From assembly GCF_012396315.1 (NCBI RefSeq), contig NZ_JAAXPF010000007.1, positions 62,001 through 126,000 of the forward strand: a stretch of DNA of 64,000 nt, in the 5' to 3' direction. A program made the translations under genes and the position numbers. The first letter of the stretch is position 1, and each line of letters begins with the position of its first letter. This DNA is from Corynebacterium mucifaciens. GTDB lineage: Bacteria; Actinomycetota; Actinomycetes; Mycobacteriales; Mycobacteriaceae. The notes beneath the pieces are model-generated. The model was not told where the DNA came from. It made no database searches and worked only from the letters and a program-made list of their open reading frames with translations. This document shows, in pieces, positions 47,026 to 56,340 of this stretch.

Positions 47026-49115
47026 TCCCTCCAGTAGCTGCCAAGCGCCCGAGCACCCGCGCGTTCCACGACCGCGAGTTCGTGGACAACTACGAGTGGC
47101 TGCGCGACAAGGACAACCCCGAGGTCATCGCCCACCTGGAGGCGGAAAACGCCTATACGGACGCGCAGACGTCCGCGTGGTCCGGGCTGGTGGACGACGT
47201 CTACAACGAGATCAAGTCCCGGATTAAAGAAACGGACATGTCCGTGCCGGTACGCCAGGGCGACTGGTGGTACTACGGGCGCACCATCGAGGGCAAGGAC
47301 TACGCCATCTCGTGCCGTGTGCCCACCGCCGGCGAGCCGTGGACGCCGCCCGAGGTCACGGACGAGATGCCGGGGGAGCAGGTGCTTCTCGACGTCAACG
47401 AGCTGGCCGCTGGACACGAGTTCTTTTCCATCGGGGCGTCGTCGGTGTCCACCTCCGGCCGGCTGCTCGCGTACTCCTACGACACCGCCGGCGACGAGCG
47501 CTTCACCCTGCGCGTCAAAGACCTGCAGACCGGCGAGTTGCTCGACGACGTCCTGGAGGGCATCTTCTACGGCGCGACCTGGGCGGGGGAGGACTACCTG
47601 TTCTACGTCCGCGTGGACGACGCGTGGCGCCCCTACCAGGTGTGGCGGCACGCGCTCGGCACCGATGCGTCCGAGGACGTGCTGGTCTACGAGGAGCCGG
47701 ACGAAAAATTCGGCGTTGGCGTCGGCGTGGACCGCGCCGAGCGCTACCTGTTCATTGCGGCGTCGTCATCGCTGACCTCTGAGTACCGCGTGGTGCCGCT
47801 TGCGGATCCCACCGCGTCCTCCGAGGTCATGTGGCCGCGCGAAGCCGGCATCGAGTACGGCGTGAACCTCGCCGTCGTGGGCGGGGAGGAACAGTGGGTG
47901 GTCACCCACAACGCCCACGGGCCGAACTTTTGCGTCTCGACGGTTCCTGTCGGCGCCCTGCCGCCCCTGCGGGAGCTGGACGTTTTGGTGGAGCACTCCG
48001 ACACCGTGCGCGTCGAAGGCGTGGACACGTACCGCGACTTCATGTTCATGGAGTACCGCCGTGGCGGCATCTCGCGCCTGGCGGTGGCCCCGCTGGGTGA
48101 GCGCTTCGGCGAGTTCACGGAGCTTGCGTTCTCCGAGGAGCTCTACACCGTGGGGCTGGGCGGCAACCCCGAGTGGGAAGCCCCGGTGGTCCGCGTCATC
48201 TACTCCTCTTACACCCAGCCGACGCAGGTGCTGGACTACGTCGTGGCTACCGGCGAATCGACGCTGCTGAAGGAGCAGGAGGTCGAGGGTGGCTACGACC
48301 CGAGCGAGTACGAGGCGTTCCGCGTGTGGGCGACCGCCCCGGACGGGGAGCAGGTGCCGGTCTCGGTGGTGCGCCGGAGGGGCGTCGAGAAGCAGGCGCC
48401 CGCGCTGCTGTACGGGTACGGCTCGTACGAGGCCTCCATGGACCCTGGGTTTTCGGTGTCGCGGCTGAGCTTGCTCGACCGCGGCATGGTGTGGGCCTGC
48501 GCGCACGTGCGCGGCGGCGGCGAGATGGGCCGCGGTTGGTACGACAACGGCAAGATGCTGCACAAGACCAACACGTTCACGGACTTCATCGCGTGCGCGG
48601 ACCGTCTCGTGGAGCTGGGCCTGACCACCCCCGAGCGGCTGGTGGCAGAAGGCGGCTCCGCGGGCGGGCTGCTCATGGGCGCGGTGGCCAACATGGCGCC
48701 AGAGAAATTCGCCGGCATACTGGCCGTCGTGCCGTTCGTGGACCCGCTGACCTCCATTCTGAAGCCCGAGCTGCCGCTGACGGTGGGCGAGTGGGAGGAG
48801 TGGGGCGACCCCTACCACGACCCGGAGGTGTACGACTACATGGCCACGTACGCCCCGTACGAGAACGTCGCCGACCAGGAGTACCCGGCGATTCTGGCCG
48901 TGACCTCCCTCAACGACACGCGGGTGCTTTACGTCGAGCCCGCGAAGTGGGTAGCCAAGCTGCGGGAAGTCGGCCGGGGTGGGCCGTTTTTGCTGAAGAC
49001 GGAAATGTCCGCGGGGCACGGTGGCGTGTCCGGCCGCTACGCCAGGTGGAAGCAGACGGCGTTCGAGTACGCGTGGACGCTGGTCACCGCCGGGGCGGAG
49101 AAGGCGCCGGAGTAG
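47022..49115 (+). CDS. ptrB: S9-family serine peptidase (oligopeptidase B/prolyl oligopeptidase type)
   Basis: Hydrolyses peptides after basic residues or proline. The 697-residue protein has an N-terminal beta-propeller and a C-terminal alpha/beta-hydrolase domain. The triad is Ser546 in GGSAGG, Asp632 in LNDTRV and His666 in [18 protein letters not shown] at the start and [16 protein letters not shown] are typical of oligopeptidase B. No signal peptide, so cytoplasmic. It overlaps purC, an association seen in other actinobacteria. Confidence 0.92.
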   Translation: MIPPVAAKRPSTRAFHDREFVDNYEWLRDKDNPEVIAHLEAENAYTDAQTSAWSGLVDDVYNEIKSRIKETDMSVPVRQGDWWYYGRTIEGKDYAISCRVPTAGEPWTPPEVTDEMPGEQVLLDVNELAAGHEFFSIGASSVSTSGRLLAYSYDTAGDERFTLRVKDLQTGELLDDVLEGIFYGATWAGEDYLFYVRVDDAWRPYQVWRHALGTDASEDVLVYEEPDEKFGVGVGVDRAERYLFIAASSSLTSEYRVVPLADPTASSEVMWPREAGIEYGVNLAVVGGEEQWVVTHNAHGPNFCVSTVPVGALPPLRELDVLVEHSDTVRVEGVDTYRDFMFMEYRRGGISRLAVAPLGERFGEFTELAFSEELYTVGLGGNPEWEAPVVRVIYSSYTQPTQVLDYVVATGESTLLKEQEVEGGYDPSEYEAFRVWATAPDGEQVPVSVVRRRGVEKQAPALLYGYGSYEASMDPGFSVSRLSLLDRGMVWACAHVRGGGEMGRGWYDNGKMLHKTNTFTDFIACADRLVELGLTTPERLVAEGGSAGGLLMGAVANMAPEKFAGILAVVPFVDPLTSILKPELPLTVGEWEEWGDPYHDPEVYDYMATYAPYENVADQEYPAILAVTSLNDTRVLYVEPAKWVAKLREVGRGGPFLLKTEMSAGHGGVSGRYARWKQTAFEYAWTLVTAGAEKAPE

Positions 49116-49154
49116 GGTGCGCGGTGACGGGCCGGTTGTGCGATAATTTCCGGT

Positions 49155-49829
49155 ATGCCAGGCCGTCTCCTCGTCTCCGTTTCCTCTATTTTCGACGAGA
49201 CCCTGGACGGAGTACATAACCTGGTGGACGAGCTGGACCGCCGGGAGATTCCGGTGTCGCTCTTGGTGGCGCCGCACATTGACAAGCGGTGGCACCTGGC
49301 AAAAGACGAACAGACCCGCTCATGGCTGCGCGCGCAGCTTGGTGAGCGGGCTGTGCTGCTCAACGGCTTTGACCAGCCGGTGCAGGGCCGCCGCGCCGAA
49401 TTTGCCACGCTCCAGGAACACGAGGCTCGGCTGCGCCTCAAGGGGGCTACACGCCAGATGGAGTCCCTCGGGTTCGACCTGCGCATGTTCGCACCGCCGC
49501 GCTGGCAGCTTTCCCGGGGCACGCTGGATGTCTTGCCTGATTTCGGGTTCGGCATCGCTGTGTCCAGCAAGGGCATCCACAACCTGCGCACCGGCGGGTT
49601 CACGCAATCCCGCAACCTTTCGGTGGGTGAAGGCTACGGCGCGGCGAAGTGGTGGCGCCGCAACGTGATCAAGGCGGCGGCGCGTGGCGCGGAGCGGGGT
49701 AACACGATCAGGCTCTCGGTCTCCGGCCGCGAGCTCGACCAGAAGAAGGTGCGCCGGGATTTCCTCAACGCGGCTGAGGCGGCGGTGGACGCCGGCGCGC
49801 GGCCCGACGACTACCGCGCGTTCCTGTAA
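49155..49829 (+). CDS. DUF2334-like polysaccharide deacetylase-fold protein
   Basis: A 224-residue protein beginning LLVSVSSIFDETLDGVHNLVDELDRREIPVSLLV-type, as in DUF2334 (deacetylase-like) proteins; I split it here only as a description. It also has MFAPPRWQLS and VSSKGIHNL. The metal-binding Asp-His-Asp pattern of active deacetylases is not clear. A GATAAT hexamer lies 7 nt before the ATG. It converges with the zinc permease gene after it. Function unknown. Confidence 0.7.
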   Translation: MPGRLLVSVSSIFDETLDGVHNLVDELDRREIPVSLLVAPHIDKRWHLAKDEQTRSWLRAQLGERAVLLNGFDQPVQGRRAEFATLQEHEARLRLKGATRQMESLGFDLRMFAPPRWQLSRGTLDVLPDFGFGIAVSSKGIHNLRTGGFTQSRNLSVGEGYGAAKWWRRNVIKAAARGAERGNTIRLSVSGRELDQKKVRRDFLNAAEAAVDAGARPDDYRAFL

Positions 49830-50620
49830 CGCCCCACGCACCGGCACACCAGGTAGATGCCGAAGGACACGAACGCCACGAACACCGAGACGGGTACCCC
49901 GGGGGCGAGCGAGAGCAACATCCCGCCCACCGCAGAAAGCTCAGCGAACACCACCGAATAGACGACCGCCCTGCGCGGGCTGGCCGTGATTTGCGCGGCG
50001 GCGGCGCCCGGGGTGATCAACAGCGACATCACCAGCAGCGCGCCGACGATCTGGACGCTTTGCGCCGAGGCCACGCCCACCAGGACTGCGAACAGGAAGG
50101 CCATGGCGCGCACCGGCACGCCACTGGCCGCGGCCATCTCCGGGTCTGCGGAGGCGAACAGCAGCGGCCGCCAGCACGCGGCCACGGCGACGACCACAAC
50201 CGCGGTGGTCAGCCCCAGCAACCACAGGTCTTGCCCGTTCACGCCCACAATTTGGCCGGTGAGCAGCGACAGCGCGCGGCCGGAATTGCCGGGGTAGAGG
50301 TGGATAAACAGCACGGACAGGCCCATGCCGAAGCTCATCACTACGCCCACGGCCGAATCCTGCTGGCCTTTCAGCCCCAGCGCGGCCAGCACCAGCGCGG
50401 CCACCACAGCGCCGGCAATCGCGCCCGCGCCGACGTTGAGGCCGAACAGCAGGGCTGCGGAGGCACCCATCAGCGCCAGTTCGCTAGTGGCGTGAACGGA
50501 AAACGACATCTGCCGCAGCACCACCAGCGGCGCCATCACCCCCGACAAGACACCGAGCAGGGCGCACGCCGCCAAGGTCGCGCGCACGAAGTCCAGGTTG
50601 AGCAGCTCGAGCGTCGTCAC
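49811..50620 (-). CDS. znuB: Zinc ABC transporter permease
   Basis: A 269-residue membrane protein with seven or eight helices of the ABC-3 metal permease family. ASAQSVQIVGALLVMSLLITPGAAA carries the conserved coupling helix region. GTG 50620 overlaps the ATPase stop (GTGA). It shares 19 nt with the 3' end of the convergent DUF2334-like gene. With the adjacent binding protein and the Zur-like box it forms a zinc importer. Confidence 0.88.
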   Translation of the reverse strand: MTTLELLNLDFVRATLAACALLGVLSGVMAPLVVLRQMSFSVHATSELALMGASAALLFGLNVGAGAIAGAVVAALVLAALGLKGQQDSAVGVVMSFGMGLSVLFIHLYPGNSGRALSLLTGQIVGVNGQDLWLLGLTTAVVVVAVAACWRPLLFASADPEMAAASGVPVRAMAFLFAVLVGVASAQSVQIVGALLVMSLLITPGAAAAQITASPRRAVVYSVVFAELSAVGGMLLSLAPGVPVSVFVAFVSFGIYLVCRCVGRYRNAR

Positions 50621-51294
50621 AGGACCACCATCCTTCCGTCCACCTCGACCACGTCCACGCGCGTGCCGTACAACTCGCTGAGCACCTCGGAGCGCATGAC
50701 CTCGCCCACTGTGCCCACCACGTGGCCCTCTGGCCCGATGTAGAGCACGCGGTCGACCACGCCGAGCAGCGGGTTGATGGAGTGGGTCACGCACACCACC
50801 GCCGCCGGGTGCTCGTGCAGCCTGCGGACGGTGTCGCGTTGGCGGGCCGGGTCGAGGGAGAGCAGGGGCTCGTCGGCAAGCACAAGCTCTGGGTCCTTCG
50901 CAAACGCCTGCGCCTGGCGGATAAGCTGCTGCTGCCCTCCGGAGAGCAGCCCCACGCGCTCGTTGGCAAATCCGAGCGCCCCCACGGCGTCGAGCTGCTT
51001 GTCGACGACCGCTTCGCCCACCTGCCGCCGATGCGAAATTGCAAGCGAGACCAGGTCCCGCCCCCGCATGGGGAGATCGCGGGGGAACATGCGCTGCTGC
51101 GGAATCAACCCGATGCGGCCGTCGACCTCGACGCTGCCGGCGGTGAGCTCGCGCACGCCCAGGATGGTGCCGAGGAGCGTCGATTTGCCCACCCCGTTCG
51201 GCCCGAGCACTGCGAGGAACTCGCCGCGCTCGAGCGTGAGGTCAAGGTCGCTCCACAGGGGCGCGACGGCGGCGCCACGAATCTGAAGGATCAC
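50617..51294 (-). CDS. znuC: Zinc ABC transporter ATP-binding protein
   Basis: A 225-residue ABC ATPase with Walker A GPNGVGKS (31-38) and signature LLSGGQQQ near 117. Walker B is ELVLADEPLLSLD, with switch His in CVTHSIN. GTG start 51294, 11 nt downstream of znuA. The Leu-Leu-Ser before LSGGQ and short length suit metal-uptake ATPases. Confidence 0.88.
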   Translation of the reverse strand: MILQIRGAAVAPLWSDLDLTLERGEFLAVLGPNGVGKSTLLGTILGVRELTAGSVEVDGRIGLIPQQRMFPRDLPMRGRDLVSLAISHRRQVGEAVVDKQLDAVGALGFANERVGLLSGGQQQLIRQAQAFAKDPELVLADEPLLSLDPARQRDTVRRLHEHPAAVVCVTHSINPLLGVVDRVLYIGPEGHVVGTVGEVMRSEVLSELYGTRVDVVEVDGRMVVL

Positions 51295-51305
51295 TTGCGG
51301 GGATT

Positions 51306-52169
51306 CTAGTGGTGCGCGGCTGCTTGGGCGATCTGGTCCACCACGGAGTCCATGTAGTCCAGGAAGTTCGTGCCGGCCGGCGGGATCTCGCTGATCTCCA
51401 CCACGTCCACCCCGTGCTCCTTCGCCGCATCGACGATGCGGTCGGCGGCGCCAGTGGTGGACTGCGGATTATACACCAGCAGATCCAGCTCGCCTGCTTC
51501 GATGGTCTCTAGAAACGCGGCGATGTCCTGCGCGGACGGCTCCGACTCGTTGAGCGCGGCGCGAAGGTAGCCATCCGGGGTGACATCGTGCAGCTCAGTG
51601 CCGTAGATCAGGCCCGCCGCGATCGGCTCCGTCGCCGCGAGGCGGACGCTGCCGATTTCCGCGAGCTTGGCCTCCACGGCACCCATTCGCGCCTCCACGT
51701 CTGCCGCCGAGCCGCCTGCCCGCTGCGCCACCTCCCGGGCAACCTCCTTGACCTTGCCCGGGTTGAACCAAATGTGTTCGATGCTGTCCAGGTCCTCGGT
51801 GTTGTGGTCGTGGTCGTGTTCTGCGACATCTTCGGCGGGCGGGATGGCGAAGACGACCTTGTCTTGCTCGGCAACCGAGTACAGGCTGTGGTCGTACCCG
51901 CCGCCGTTCGCCACGAGCGTGTCGGCGGCCTTGACCTTGGCGAGGTCTTGCGCCGTCGGCTCGAAGTGGTGCGGATCGACGTCAGCGCCGGTGATGATCG
52001 CGTCCACGTCGGTGCCGGTGACCGCGGCCGCTACGTCCGCCCACACGCCGGTTGTCGCGAGCAAACCCGGCTGTGCGTTGCCCTCGCCTTCCTCGACTGC
52101 GGTGCAGGCGGTGAGCAAGGTTGCGGCGGCGACGACGGCCGCGATCCCGGGGTTTCGCATGGAGTGCAT
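51306..52169 (-). CDS. znuA: Zinc-binding lipoprotein of ABC transporter (ZnuA-like)
   Basis: A 287-residue substrate-binding lipoprotein. Lipobox Leu-Thr-Ala-Cys (Cys22). Metal-binding His occurs in DPHHFEPT. A His/Asp-rich loop AEHDHDHNTED near 116-127 is typical of zinc rather than manganese binders. IEHIWFNP gives another His ligand. ATG 52169 is 10 nt from the Zur-like palindrome; ATG 52160 is the alternative. The binding protein leads the operon znuA-znuC-znuB. Confidence 0.9.
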   Translation of the reverse strand: MHSMRNPGIAAVVAAATLLTACTAVEEGEGNAQPGLLATTGVWADVAAAVTGTDVDAIITGADVDPHHFEPTAQDLAKVKAADTLVANGGGYDHSLYSVAEQDKVVFAIPPAEDVAEHDHDHNTEDLDSIEHIWFNPGKVKEVAREVAQRAGGSAADVEARMGAVEAKLAEIGSVRLAATEPIAAGLIYGTELHDVTPDGYLRAALNESEPSAQDIAAFLETIEAGELDLLVYNPQSTTGAADRIVDAAKEHGVDVVEISEIPPAGTNFLDYMDSVVDQIAQAAAHH

Positions 52170-52178
52170 CTAACCATT

Positions 52179-52197
52179 ATTGAAAACGGTTTTCAAT
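52179..52197 (-). promoter_or_regulatory. Zur-like operator of the zinc uptake operon
   Basis: ATTGAAAAC-G-GTTTTCAAT is a perfect 19-bp palindrome matching the TGAAAA...TTTTCA core of actinobacterial Zur boxes. It overlaps the likely -10 of znuA, whose ATG is 10 nt away, so bound Zur would block polymerase when zinc is ample. Confidence 0.8.
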
Positions 52198-52230
52198 TTG
52201 AATGGTGCGCACTCCTTACGAGGAGGCGCG

Positions 52231-55215
52231 CTAGCGCAGGCCCCACTGCTTGAGCTGTTCGTTCACCGCACCAGGCATGAGGAAGTGGAGCGCGCCAAGA
52301 CTCGCCGCGATCCCTGCGAGCACGCCCAACAGAATGCCCAGGACGGCGCGCATCGGGTGTTGCTTAGCGCCCTGCACCTGGCCCAGGTTCTCGGTCTGGC
52401 CGTCGGTGTAGGTGACGACGAGCTCGCCGTTGTCATTGATCTCGGTTTTGACGATGTAGCGCGGCTTCGACTCGTCGGCTTTCGCTTGGATGGTGACGTC
52501 GACCGAGACTTCATCGGTGGTGTTGTCCGGGTAGGTGACCGTCACGGTGCGGGTGGTGGTCCCCTCCGCGTCGGTCGCCTCGCTGGACCAGGCGAACGTG
52601 GTGTCCTCGGGGAGCTGGTCCGCGTCCTTCACCGCAGTTTTCGCCTCGGGCAGCGCCTCGCCCTGCTTCACTGTGATCGCGTCGCCGGCCTGCGGGTCGT
52701 GCCTCTCCGCGTCGGTTTTGTCGGCCTCAGCCTTTGTTGCGGTGGAAAAGCCCACCTTCACCGGGTCGTGGTCGGAGGAACGGAACGGGTTGCCGTAGCC
52801 GTAGAGCTTGTCATCGCCCTCGCCGAAGAAGTCCTGCGCGTTGTAATTACGACGGGAGTACTCGAACGCGACCGGCTCATCGCCGTTGATGTTCCACACT
52901 GCGGAATCCTGGATGAGCTCGTTTGCTGCCGCGTTGGCTAAGACGTGATCCAGGGTGCCCAGCTGGCCGGCGAACTGGTAGGACGCCTGGTCGTAGTTCT
53001 TCTCGGACTCGACAATGTCGTAACCGCCCTCGACCAGCTTCGTGATCGCGTCTTCTTTGGTGTAGGCGTTGAAGTCGCCCACGAGGAAGGTCGGAAGCTC
53101 CGCCCACTGGTTCTGTTCGGTGAGGTGCTTCAGCAGGGCCTCGGACTGGCGGGTGCGCACGTTTGCGTTGTTGCCCTGGCCGTCGCCTTTATCTCCGTCG
53201 CCCTGCACGACGGAGCCCTTGGACTTGAAGTGGTTGACTACCGCCACGAAGTTTGTGTCCTTGTCATTGCCGACGGTGTCGAACTCTTGAGCCAGCGGCT
53301 GGCGCGCAGTGCGGGTGAACGCCTCGTCATCGAAAATGATGGACTCGCCGACCGGCGTCACCTTCGCAGGCTGGTAGATGAACGCGACGCGGATGAAGTC
53401 TTCGTCGGTACCCAGCTTCTGCGGGGACTTCACCAGCGCCCACTTGTTGGGCTCCTTGGCATTGAGCGCGTCTACGAGGTTTTGCAGCGCTTCGTCGCGC
53501 TTCGCCACGTCGCCCGTTACCGTTGCAGTGTTCTCGATTTCAGACAGGCCGAGCACTGCGGTGTCCAGCTTGTTGATGGCGGTGGCGATCTTCGCCTGCT
53601 GGTCTTGGAAGGCATCCTGGGAGAAGGCGCCGCGAACCTTGCAGTTGTTCGCGCTAACGGGTTGGCCGTTGATGTCGTTGTACGCCTTGCACCCTTGCTC
53701 GTCCTTGCCCAGCGAGCTGAAGTAGTTCAGCACGTTGAAGAAGCCGATAGAGTATTCGCCCTCCACGGTGTCCGGCACGTCGTACGCAGCACCACGGGAA
53801 TCCTCCCAGGCAATGGGCAGTTCCTCCGCCGCGTTCTTGCCGGTGATCGGCTCGAGCGGCTGGAAACGCCACTGGTCGAAGGAGTAGTCCACCACCACGT
53901 CGGTCTGGAAGTCCACCTGGTCGCCGGTGCGGATGGACTTCACGCCGCCCTCGGAGGTGACGATGTACGGCAGCGGTGTGTTCTTGTCGGTGCGGAAATA
54001 GTCCTTGGTGCGGCCGTCGTCGAGGTACACCACTTCCGCATCCTGCTTCGCCTGGAGCTCGGCCGCGGGAGCACCCGGGGCGACGACGTCCGTCGGTGTG
54101 CGGTGCGCGCGCTCGCCCGGCGCCAGGCCAAGCTCACCGTATGTGTTGAGCGTGTAGTTGTTGGTCACCGTGTACGGCCCCTTCGGGCGCACCAGCATGC
54201 CCTCGTACGGTTCGCGGGCCTCGTCGCCAGCGGGAAGGGTCTCGATCTCCACCGCCTTCGGCGCCTCGAGAGCATTGTCGAGCGTATCCATCGACGCCAT
54301 CGTGATCTGCGTCTGTGTGAAGTGCTCGCCCACCTGGCCGGACACACGGACGGATTCTCCGCGCTGCGGGTAGTCGGTGTTCGTGTTCATGTACACGAAG
54401 ATGCCGTCGGACGCGTCGTCCGGATGCTTCTCGGAGCCGGAGCCGCCAGCCTGCAGGAAGAAGCCGTTCTTCCCGCCCTCCTCGTAGACGGCGGTGACGA
54501 CGCCTTCGGTGGTGACCGTCTTGCCTACCAGCGGAGAAGCTGCGCCGGTGCCCTGGATGTCGGCGATCGGGGTGACCTCACCCGGCTGCGGCGTCGGGTT
54601 CTCCGGAGCAGGGTCGACGGGTGTCTCACCCGCGTTGCCCGAATTCTGCGGTGTCGGCTCCGCGACTAGGAAGTCGTCCGCGTTGTTGTCGGTGTCTTTG
54701 CCCACTTCCTTGCGCTGGACGGACTGGTAATTTTCGGTCGTCCTAGCTGGGCTGCCCTCGGATACGACAGCTGCGCCCCACCCAAGAAGATCCACAACGT
54801 TGCCGTTGTCGTTGATAAGGCGGGCGATCGCCTGGCTACCGCTGAACGTGAGCCCGTCGCCGCGGCTGTCCGGAGCCGGGAGGCTTTCGGTGCCGCCATT
54901 TCCCTGCGCGCCTTGGACAAGGAAGTACCCCTTCGCCGGGATGACGCCGGAGAGGCGCGCGGATCCGTTGCCGGTGTCTTTCGCGGAGCGCTGCGTAATG
55001 GTCCAACCGGCCAGATCGATGTCCTGGTCGGTCGGGTTGTACAGCTCGACGAAGTCGTGGGTGTACTTCGCGCCCGAGTTGCCTCCGCCGCCGTAGACCT
55101 CGTTGATGACGACGCTGGAGCCGTCCGGTGCCGCCGATGCGGTCGGTGCGACGACGGACACGGTGCCGGCTGCAAGCGCAACGATGAACGATGCGCTGAG
55201 AACCTTGTTACTCAT
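52231..55215 (-). CDS. nucH: Secreted ExeM/NucH-family nuclease
   Basis: 994 residues. A signal peptide (about 1-28) is followed by a lamin-tail domain (VVINEVYGGGGNSGAKYTHD onward to about 170). An OB-fold-like segment lies around 215-330. An endonuclease/exonuclease/phosphatase domain (about 485-840) has FFNVLNYFS, LSEIEN, HFKSKGS, VGDFNAY, LDHVLAN and SSDHDPVKV. A Rib-like repeat follows with VTYPDNTTDEVSVDVTI. The C-terminal helix at about 950-975 probably anchors it in the membrane. It degrades extracellular DNA, likely for phosphate. Candidate PhoR repeats lie upstream. Confidence 0.9.
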   Translation of the reverse strand: MSNKVLSASFIVALAAGTVSVVAPTASAAPDGSSVVINEVYGGGGNSGAKYTHDFVELYNPTDQDIDLAGWTITQRSAKDTGNGSARLSGVIPAKGYFLVQGAQGNGGTESLPAPDSRGDGLTFSGSQAIARLINDNGNVVDLLGWGAAVVSEGSPARTTENYQSVQRKEVGKDTDNNADDFLVAEPTPQNSGNAGETPVDPAPENPTPQPGEVTPIADIQGTGAASPLVGKTVTTEGVVTAVYEEGGKNGFFLQAGGSGSEKHPDDASDGIFVYMNTNTDYPQRGESVRVSGQVGEHFTQTQITMASMDTLDNALEAPKAVEIETLPAGDEAREPYEGMLVRPKGPYTVTNNYTLNTYGELGLAPGERAHRTPTDVVAPGAPAAELQAKQDAEVVYLDDGRTKDYFRTDKNTPLPYIVTSEGGVKSIRTGDQVDFQTDVVVDYSFDQWRFQPLEPITGKNAAEELPIAWEDSRGAAYDVPDTVEGEYSIGFFNVLNYFSSLGKDEQGCKAYNDINGQPVSANNCKVRGAFSQDAFQDQQAKIATAINKLDTAVLGLSEIENTATVTGDVAKRDEALQNLVDALNAKEPNKWALVKSPQKLGTDEDFIRVAFIYQPAKVTPVGESIIFDDEAFTRTARQPLAQEFDTVGNDKDTNFVAVVNHFKSKGSVVQGDGDKGDGQGNNANVRTRQSEALLKHLTEQNQWAELPTFLVGDFNAYTKEDAITKLVEGGYDIVESEKNYDQASYQFAGQLGTLDHVLANAAANELIQDSAVWNINGDEPVAFEYSRRNYNAQDFFGEGDDKLYGYGNPFRSSDHDPVKVGFSTATKAEADKTDAERHDPQAGDAITVKQGEALPEAKTAVKDADQLPEDTTFAWSSEATDAEGTTTRTVTVTYPDNTTDEVSVDVTIQAKADESKPRYIVKTEINDNGELVVTYTDGQTENLGQVQGAKQHPMRAVLGILLGVLAGIAASLGALHFLMPGAVNEQLKQWGLR

Positions 55216-55254
55216 GAAAAACCTCTTGGGGAAGCGGTGGAAAAGCTGAAGCCA

Positions 55255-55267
55255 CGTTAAATTAACG
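55255..55267. promoter_or_regulatory. AT-rich palindrome upstream of nucH
   Basis: CGTTAA-A-TTAACG, a perfect 13-nt palindrome 40 nt before the nucH start, in the -10/-35 zone. Probable operator; binder unknown. Confidence 0.45.
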
Positions 55268-55313
55268 CTGGTTTACGCACTCCGCTCAGCGATGCGGCGC
55301 ACTTTGCAAAGAA

Positions 55314-55343
55314 TTCACCGCCCGTTCACTTTGGGCAGTTCAC
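55314..55343 (-). promoter_or_regulatory. Three GTGAA repeats, pho-box-like
   Basis: TTCAC at 55314, 55325 and 55339 on the plus strand (GTGAA on minus), spaced 11 and 14 nt. C. glutamicum PhoR sites, as I recall, are direct repeats of TGTGAA-type units about 12 nt apart. The site lies between nucH and purS. Confidence 0.35.
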
Positions 55344-55362
55344 CGAGGGTTTCGGGGCGTGT

Positions 55363-55380
55363 CGGACCGTCCGATATACT
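55363..55380 (+). promoter_or_regulatory. purS promoter -10 with adjoining palindrome
   Basis: TATACT (55375-55380) is the likely -10 of purSQL, about 50 nt before ATG. Just upstream, CGGAC-C-GTCCG (55363-55373) is a perfect palindrome in the -35/-10 spacer, a good place for a repressor. Confidence 0.5.
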
Positions 55381-55431
55381 GACGCGCGTACCGCAACGGT
55401 CGATCAACCTCCCGAAACGTGAAGGATTCTC

Positions 55432-55662
55432 ATGGCACGAGTCGTTGTCAATGTCATGCCCAAGGCTGAAATTCTTGACCCGCAGGGTCAGGCGGTGCTC
55501 CGTGCACTTGGCCGAATCGGGGTCGAGGGGGTGACCGACGTTCGCCAGGGCAAGCGCTTTGAAATTGAGGTGGATGACTCGGTCTCTGACGCCGAGCTGC
55601 AGCGCATGGCCGAGACGCTGTTGACCAACACTGTGATCGAGGACTTCGAGGTTGTGCGATGA
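55432..55662 (+). CDS. purS: Phosphoribosylformylglycinamidine synthase subunit PurS
   Basis: A 76-residue protein that bridges PurL and PurQ in the FGAM synthase complex. Opening [22 protein letters not shown] and [15 protein letters not shown] match the family. The ATG has AAGGA upstream. It overlaps purQ by 4 nt (GATGAG), so PurS, Q and L are made together. Confidence 0.94.
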   Translation: MARVVVNVMPKAEILDPQGQAVLRALGRIGVEGVTDVRQGKRFEIEVDDSVSDAELQRMAETLLTNTVIEDFEVVR

Positions 55663-56333
55663 GCGCAACCATCGGAGTCATTACGTTCCCAGGCACGCTA
55701 GACGACGTTGACGCGCTCCGCGCCGTCCGCCTGGCTGGTGCGCAGCCTCGCCAGCTGTGGCACGCGGACGACGACCTCACCGGCGTCGACGCTGTTGTTG
55801 TTCCGGGTGGGTTTTCCTACGGCGACTACCTGCGCTCCGGGGCAATTGCCGCGCAGGCGCCGATGATGGGCGCCGTCGTGGAGGCCGCGAAGAAGGGCAT
55901 GCCGGTGCTCGGCATCTGCAACGGTTTCCAGATTCTTACCGAGGCAGGACTGCTGCCGGGCGCACTCACGCGCAACCAGGGGCTGAATTTCCACTGCGTG
56001 GACACCTACCTCGAGGTGGCAAACAACGCCACTGCGTGGACGGGCCAGCTGGGCGAGCGCATTTACGTGCCGGCCAAGCACGGCGAAGGGCGTTTCCAGG
56101 CCGCTCCGGAGACGATCGAGGCGCTGGAAAAAGAGGGGCGCGTGGTGTTCCGCTACACGGACAACTTCAACGGCTCCATCAACGGCATCGCCGGCGTGAC
56201 CAACGAGACCGGCCGTGTCGTCGGCCTCATGCCGCACCCCGAGCACGCCATTGAGACCCTCACCGGCCCGTCCACGGACGGCCTCGACTTGTTCACTTCC
56301 GTTATCGACGTGATTTCGAAGATCGGAGCGTAA
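55659..56333 (+). CDS. purQ: Phosphoribosylformylglycinamidine synthase glutaminase subunit PurQ
   Basis: Hydrolyses glutamine and passes ammonia to PurL. The 224-residue class I amidotransferase has nucleophile Cys in LGICNGFQ near residue 87. The C-terminal triad is in [21 protein letters not shown] forms the oxyanion region. It overlaps purS and is followed by purL after 7 nt. Confidence 0.95.
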   Translation: MSATIGVITFPGTLDDVDALRAVRLAGAQPRQLWHADDDLTGVDAVVVPGGFSYGDYLRSGAIAAQAPMMGAVVEAAKKGMPVLGICNGFQILTEAGLLPGALTRNQGLNFHCVDTYLEVANNATAWTGQLGERIYVPAKHGEGRFQAAPETIEALEKEGRVVFRYTDNFNGSINGIAGVTNETGRVVGLMPHPEHAIETLTGPSTDGLDLFTSVIDVISKIGA

Positions 56334-56340
56334 ACCCGAA

